Source of the DNA: Dreissena polymorpha
Taxonomy: Eukaryota > Mollusca > Bivalvia > Myida > Dreissenidae
Direction: 5' to 3'
Assembly (NCBI RefSeq): GCF_020536995.1
Contig: NC_068362.1
Location: forward strand, 101,708,689-101,772,688
DNA length: 64,000 nucleotides
Each line of letters starts with the position of its first letter. The first letter of the stretch is position 1. The translations under genes and the position numbers were made by a program. This document shows positions 59,095-64,000 of this stretch, piece after piece. A model generated the notes under the pieces. The model was not told the DNA's origin and did no database searches. It was given only the letters and a program-made list of their open reading frames with translations.

Positions 59095-60524
59095 ATGTTG
59101 TTGGCCGTCTCATTCTTGCTCTTTGTGACGCTCTGCGGCACGGTGTCTAGTCAGACATATAAGGGATACCCTCCGATACGACCATATCCAATAAAGTCAT
59201 GTTACAATGTGTATTGCCCGACTGTCTACTGTCATGGACAGTACATACCGAAGGGCGAGTGCTGCCCTCGTTGCCCAAAAGGTACAGACATTAAATATAT
59301 TCATGTATTCCCAACCGGATTAAGTAAATATAACATATAGTTTATACTAGGTAGGAACTGATGTGCGATGTATAATGATGTGTGCGTGGTTGTCATTAAA
59401 GACGAATTAACGCACATGGCAGTGTTTTAGTGATTTATATAAAGCATAACAGACCTTTTGGTCGTAGCAAAGAAATGTGTTAAACAATAAACTGGAAGTC
59501 TTATGGATCATATTAATGTTTTACAATTGTAATCGGTAAGAAGTACAGATTTCCCAACGTTTAATCGAACGATTCGTGCATGCTGTATTACATTATTCCT
59601 TCTAAGTAAATTAAACTTTTTCTATTGTACTTTTCGTTTAAACCAATCTTTTCACATTAGAACATCACATTATTTATGTAATAAGTGTTAAACATTTGCA
59701 TTTGTTAAGCTACTAGATGGTCTTCAGAAATAGTATGTAGGTTTATATTTCGCCATGCAGGCGTGCGAGTGTTTGTTTATGTGCCTGCGTGCGTTTCCGT
59801 GCGTGGTAGTAGAGTTTGGGAGAAAGTGTTTAGTGGTAATATATTTTAAACTGATTTGGAATTGAAAAAAAAACATTTTCATCACAATGCAATTTTAGAA
59901 TATATAGTACAATATAATTATAGCTGTTTAAAGGAAATCACTGGAAGTGGACCAGTACGCTTTCTTATTTTCATTTTATTTTGATTTATGTTTAACGAAT
60001 AGCGTATGATGAGACGAATAAATACACAATGTGATACACGTTTAAATACGGAGGATCATTTAAACTATCAAACCATTCATTTTATTATACTCTATGTAGT
60101 CTTTAAATCTCCTAAAAATACCAAACAGTATAACATAATATTAAACAGTTATTTGCCCTTGTTAACAATGTTAGATCTAAACTACTTTGTGATGTTGTAG
60201 GGTATGGTTATCAAGATACAGATGCATATCGGCCTGGTAAGTACATGACAATAATTTATGTATTTGCCAAATAATAGTAAATTTAATATACATCATGTTC
60301 ACAAATACCATATATAGGTAATGTTGATGCAAATACGTAGAAGATATATAATACATATAGATACATATACATACTTGTTGTAGAAATATACATAACTTGT
60401 AGGCTGCGCATGTATTTAATTTCTTAGCTTCTTATCTGCGTTAGTAGATAGTATTTATACAATTTATTTGAATAACGTTTAATTATCGAACATATTCGAA
60501 TTTCTTTATTCAGGAGGAAAGTGA
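59095..60524 (+). CDS. Gene 1: small secreted Tyr-rich, six-Cys (VWC-like) protein
   Basis: Coding exons 59095-59281, 60201-60236 (36 nt) and 60514-60524, all phase 1 with clean GT/AG sites (AAAAG|GTACAG, TTGTAG|GG, CCTG|GTAAGT, TTATTCAG|GA). The product has 77 residues. Residues 1-20 are a signal peptide (MLLAVSFLLFVTLCGTVSSQ). The mature part starts TYKGYPPIRPYPIK and has six Cys (36, 41, 46, 56, 57, 60) in the pattern C-x4-C-x4-C-x9-CC-x2-C, like the C-terminal half of a von Willebrand C domain, with ECCPRCP. It ends GYGYQDTDAYRPGGK. Ten of 57 mature residues are Tyr (about 17 percent). Reading through the first coding intron would give an 81-residue frame, but the splice sites argue against it. 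A secreted, possibly DOPA-modified byssal or matrix protein fits the composition; the exact family is not recognised. Confidence 0.8.
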
Positions 60525-60647
60525 AATGACAAGTTTTGACAACAAGGCAAACACGGGCATAATATGAACTAAGAACAGACGGAATTTATCGCAATAAAGA
60601 ACGAATTATTATTGTACTTACATTGTTTGCCTTTGCTGTCTACAATG

Positions 60648-60669
60648 AATAAACATTATTCAGCAACCA
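60648..60669 (+). other. Poly(A) signal and conserved 3' end of gene 1
   Basis: AATAAA at 60648-60653, then ATTATTCAGCAACCA (60655-60669), identical to the gene A 3' end. Upstream, ATCGCAATAAAGAACGA (about 60588-60604) also matches gene A's 3' UTR with two changes. Confidence 0.75.
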
Positions 60670-60979
60670 AGTCCGTTATTGGTGTCATACATTCATTATA
60701 CACATGACGTATACAGACGCATGTCCTTAATGTGTTTAATTGCCTAAAGTCTTTTGCGGACGCCATACTTGTATGCAATCATTAATTGAACGTCATTAAC
60801 GATATGAAAATAGTGACGAATGCTGCTGTACCTTTATTGAATGTATTATGCAAAGCCTAGTACCCCCATTACACAATATCATAAATAGTGTACCTTAAGT
60901 GATTCCATGTTTGTTCTAACTTAGTATTAAATAACCAATATTTATATGACGAAAAATTCGATATCTGATGTATTGCTTT

Positions 60980-61200
60980 CGAAAACCGGTTTAATCCCAA
61001 TGTTTTGCATTGACCGTTCCAAGGCGGTGACCCCAGCTTTATTCTTATATGTGTTTATGTTGTTTTGTATTGTGCTTTTTTGTTCTGTTTTGTACTGCTT
61101 TGGCAATCGGTTACTTGTCTTAAATAAAGGACCAACTAATTGTTTATAATAAGTATTCAATACTGCTCCAGAAGCTGAAGTTTTACTTCTTAATATTTAT
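60980..61200 (+). repeat. Interspersed ~210-bp repeat, copy 4
   Basis: Matches 206-446 with all landmark blocks (GAAAACCGGTTT, CATTGACCGTTCCAAGGCGG, ACCCCAGCTTTATTC, AAAGGACCAACTAATTG). Frames of 67-72 codons on both strands are incidental. It lies where downstream exons of A' would be expected. Confidence 0.75.
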
Positions 61201-61485
61201 TTCGAAGTTAGCAATATGTAAAGCTTTATATTTGACACAGATCGGCAGGCTGCACTATGAACACTATTGTTCAAAATTTATTCAGTGTAAAAATGGCATC
61301 AGGGGTCAATATAACCGCTTGCAATCCCGGTCAGTGTTGTTAGTGTACGTGTGATCTTAGAGTAGACCGGGATTTGATAACAATTACCTGGTAAATGTAT
61401 AGCTCGATGGATTCCGAGAGTAATTGTACTCTAGAAAGCCTATATGGACAGTCAATAGTTTATATACAACACTATCATGGCATAA

Positions 61486-61590
61486 TTATGGCCTATTATA
61501 GGGGTCGCCATTCCCGTACGGGATCCAGCTACTTAACGCCGCACCACAGCATGACACGAGCAGCACAAGTGTTACAGCTGAGAACATCAT
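61486..61590 (-). pseudogene. Gene A': truncated copy of gene A (signal-peptide exon)
   Basis: The minus strand reads MMFSAVTLVLLVSCCGAALS, then SWIPYGNGDPYNRP and a TAA at 61488-61486 (34 residues). It matches gene A's first coding exon through GNDNPY/GNGDPY, then diverges. There is no donor and no recognisable microexon or heptad exon further left, where a dispersed repeat sits (60980-61200). The signal peptide is intact, with Cys where gene A has TGA. The acceptor CACAACAG lies 5 bases before the first ATG. It could still make a short secreted peptide, but a truncated paralog is likelier. Confidence 0.6.
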
Positions 61591-62525
61591 TTTATCTGTT
61601 GTGACGAGTAAATTATAAGTTAGGTATTGGCCAGTGGTCTCTTGGCGGATTGAGAAAAAGAAGAGCAGTCTTTACTCGAGCCATTATGTTCTTTTCAAAA
61701 TTGACGTATTGTTTATTTAAGTATATATTTTTGCGATAGCACCACTGATCGAAAACTATACCGATTGTATTTATAATGTGCATAGTAAGACCCATGCGTC
61801 AGGGCATTTCTATATATTAAGCTGGTGGAGAACTGGTCGCAGAGAAACAAAAGATCTAAAATACATTCGTATTATCAATAAAATTGTATAATTTAATACT
61901 TCTACAAAATGTATTTAGTGTTTTTTTTAATTATATGTTCCGTTGTCGCATTGTGTGTTGTTACATGTGTATTACAATTAATTTCAGACACGTTTCAATT
62001 ATATATTCTTGAACAGTTTTCGGCCAGTACCGTGACGTGGCCTTACATTTAATTTTTGACAAGCTTCAGTCTTTCTGGGTTCAAAGCTGTGACTTTGTTC
62101 ATTAAATCAAACCTTGTTCTAATACCCTACATATACTTATTCCTCCGGGATTGTTGCGTATATAATGCGAGTAAAATTCATTTAACTGGAGCGTAGTAAG
62201 CTCATGAACATTTAGGACGCGGATGGGACGGTAGGATGTGGTGCGTGCTGGACGATGTTCCCCTCCAGAGAGACTGTTTGTGGAGGTCGGTTTAATCCAT
62301 GTATTTTAATATATTGTGTTGTTATGAAATCATTGATTTAAGTTATTAATCAGTAATGCAAGCAAAGGCATTTGAAAACTCATTGAATTAAACAGGTACT
62401 TAATTTTATACGAATTCGGTGTTCAACAAAGATAGTGATTTCTTACAATCTCTTTAATGAGCTGTTGATTGAAAATTAAAATCAACGCCTAATGAAATAA
62501 AAGGTCTTGTTACGTTTAAATCGTT
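61498..62525 (-). repeat. Duplicated gene block A' (partner of 54715-55880)
   Basis: Colinear with block A without the SINE. It includes the counterpart of the leader region (62160-62270: GCGAGTAAAATTCATTTAAC, GACGGTAGGATGTGGTG), but the TATA-like motif seen in block A is not preserved. Confidence 0.72.
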
Positions 62526-62639
62526 GGAAATATTTGTGACACTTATTTCTGCAATACCTTAAAATGAACAATTACATGAACACATATATGATCACGTTTT
62601 GGGTTTAGCAACATACATATCGTGTAAACACACTTAATG

Positions 62640-62700
62640 TTTATAATTCAAAATTATGGGTATATACTCAATACAATGACTTATGATATATACACTAATT
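62640..62700 (+). repeat. Block B, partial copy 3
   Basis: ATTATGGGTATATACTCAAT and ATATACACTAATTATTGG match 57267-57312 and 20425-20468. It keeps the same order relative to block A' as copy 2 keeps to block A. Confidence 0.55.
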
Positions 62701-62704
62701 ATTG

Positions 62705-63240
62705 GCGTCGCCCTGGAGTGCGGCGACTAGTATGTAATGCATTATTTTTTCGCTTATGGGAGGAGAAGTTATTTTACAGATCAATGTATATAGTTTTGTT
62801 TTAAGATTTTCTTGCATAGTGGTGATTTTTGTGTAAATTAGTGTAAATAAGCACTGCATTTGTGCCTATTACATTTATTACAACATTTATTGCCAATAAT
62901 GCAAAGCTAACTGTTTTAATTAATAACTGATTCACAACTGATCACAGGGGAAAGATCACAGGAACTGGGCAAATACGCGAAACTTTCACGTTTTGTATAT
63001 AAACAAATGATGTTTTGTATAAAAACAAAACATAATCAAAATATATTTTTTTTGTGGTTTTTTCTATTTTGCTTATTTAGTGGAGAATCAATGTAGTTCG
63101 ATATTTAACGACCTATCGCGCAAGCAAGTTTATTGGAAGGCGTAGTGGTACGAACACATACAATGTATTAGTTTATTAATAGACATATAATAACGATCGC
63201 TGTACACAACTTCACCAAATAGCAGTACATAAGTGAATGT
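62705..63240. other. No gene seen
   Basis: AT-rich sequence. A short GC-rich inverted motif (GGCGTCGCC and GGCGAC) lies at about 62704-62728. Confidence 0.5.
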
Positions 63241-63242
63241 CA

Positions 63243-63331
63243 GACGGAATAGCTCAGTTGGGAGAGCGTTAGACTGAAGTTGTTTACGCAACAGTCATCT
63301 AAAGGCCCCCGGTTCATCCCGGTTTCCGGCA
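63243..63331 (+). tRNA. tRNA-Phe(GAA)-like sequence with 17-nt insert at position 37/38
   Basis: The order matches animal tRNA-Phe: acceptor GACGGAA / TTCCGGC (6 of 7 pairs) plus A, D arm GCTCAGTTGGGAGAGC, anticodon stem TTAGA / TCTAA and loop CTGAAG-A with anticodon GAA (63276-63278). Between G37 and A38 sits TTGTTTACGCAACAGTC (63280-63296), exactly where nuclear tRNA introns lie. The T loop is one base short (GGTTCATCCC), so this copy may be a pseudogene or a SINE head. Nine T residues at 63357-63365 could end pol III transcription. Confidence 0.6.
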
Positions 63332-63604
63332 CGAACGGAACAGTTCGGCGGCTGACTTTTTTTTTGAGTCAGGTTAATACTATAATAAAGCTTTATTTTA
63401 TGTCGACATTTTAAAATCCATTTTGCCACAATTGGACATTTTTATTAAAATTAATGGATGCAACGTGGTGACAACGTTAATTAAAATTTCTTACATCACT
63501 TAAATATCTTATGAAAATTACACGTGTTTTTATAATAACAAATAAATACAAACAACACATCTATTATCCATGTATTTTTATGGTTGTCTATCATAGGCCT
63601 ATCC

Positions 63605-63790
63605 TTACCACATATAAAGCGCGAACGCGACACGTATTATCGATTGTAACAATGAGTTGCGAAAAAGGAAGCAGCCGCTTATCAAGGAGAAGCTGTGTCC
63701 TAGCAATCCGTTTTCCTAGAGTCAAGCACTCCTCGGAGTTTTATTTTTAAGAACCACATATAGAGCGCGAAGCGCGACATGTATTACTAT
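63605..63790 (+). repeat. Short direct repeats
   Basis: CCACATATAAAGCGCGAACG (about 63609) and CCACATATAGAGCGCGAAGC (about 63753) recur 144 bp apart, each followed by GCGACA(C/T)GTATTA. The 79-codon frame here has no recognisable domain. Confidence 0.5.
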
Positions 63791-64000
63791 CCAGGTGGTA
63801 TGGGCCCTTTAGCATTATCCGACCATTACGTCCATAGTTATCTTCCTTAGAATTTGAGAAATTTTGAAATCCTTGTTCGAAGTCAAAAATTTTCATCCGA
63901 TTGTTCCCAAACTTTCACAGGTTTTTTTATCAATGAGGACCCAACTCAAACTCTATATGAGCAATATCGGACCATAAGTCCAGAATTACGTCTCTTTGAA

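Noticed and set aside
59282-59340. Read-through of gene 1's first coding exon to give 81 residues
   Set aside because: AAAAG|GTACAG is a good donor, and downstream exons fit in phase and end before a poly(A) signal.

Overview
The window looks like animal nuclear DNA, most likely from a bivalve mollusc. The sequence is AT-rich and intron-bearing, and it is full of LINE, SINE and foldback families of bivalve type. A dreissenid (zebra or quagga mussel) is my best guess, from memory of the repeat families and from the tyrosine-rich secreted proteins; no sequence here proves the species. Most short open frames are not genes.

Layout. 1-610: foldback repeat and a ~230-bp interspersed repeat. 611-9134: one young LTR-retrotransposon insertion on the minus strand, in the order LTR-internal-LTR-internal-LTR, flanked by a 4-5 bp target duplication. 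9788-13844: a DNA transposon with 37-bp inverted ends and a decayed, intron-containing transposase-like gene. 14020-14775: a tyrosine-recombinase (Crypton-like) fossil abutted by a LINE 3' end. 15.4-39.8 kb: gene-poor DNA with foldbacks, a near full-length L1/Tx1-like LINE (about 24.2-27.96 kb, minus), other LINE pieces, a GC-rich inverted-repeat island (33.86-34.38 kb), tRNA-derived SINEs and microsatellites. 39824-54238: a recent tandem segmental duplication (6.0-kb and 8.4-kb copies) with a 24-bp satellite that differs about tenfold in copy number between the copies. 53.4-62.5 kb: a cluster of small secreted-protein genes. 62.6-64 kb: a repeat remnant, a tRNA-Phe-like sequence with an insert at the intron position, and nothing else clear.

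The cluster is the main result. Gene 1 (plus strand, 58.57-60.67 kb) has a TATA box, a leader exon, three coding exons and a poly(A) signal. It encodes a 77-residue, Tyr-rich, six-Cys secreted protein. Gene A (minus strand, 55.68-53.44 kb) encodes a signal peptide, a Tyr/Gln/Asn/Pro-rich stretch, an 18-nt microexon and a last exon of exactly eight heptads of pattern x-x-G-N-x-V-x. It carries one in-frame TGA in the signal peptide. Gene A' (minus strand, 61.59 kb) is a truncated copy with the signal-peptide exon and upstream region. Genes 1 and A share 3'-UTR blocks, including 15 identical bases at the poly(A) end, although their coding parts differ. The segmental duplication broke inside a gene A intron and left an orphan copy of its last two exons at 45.1-45.6 kb. 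Byssal (adhesive thread) or shell-matrix proteins are the natural hypothesis from composition; this is inference.
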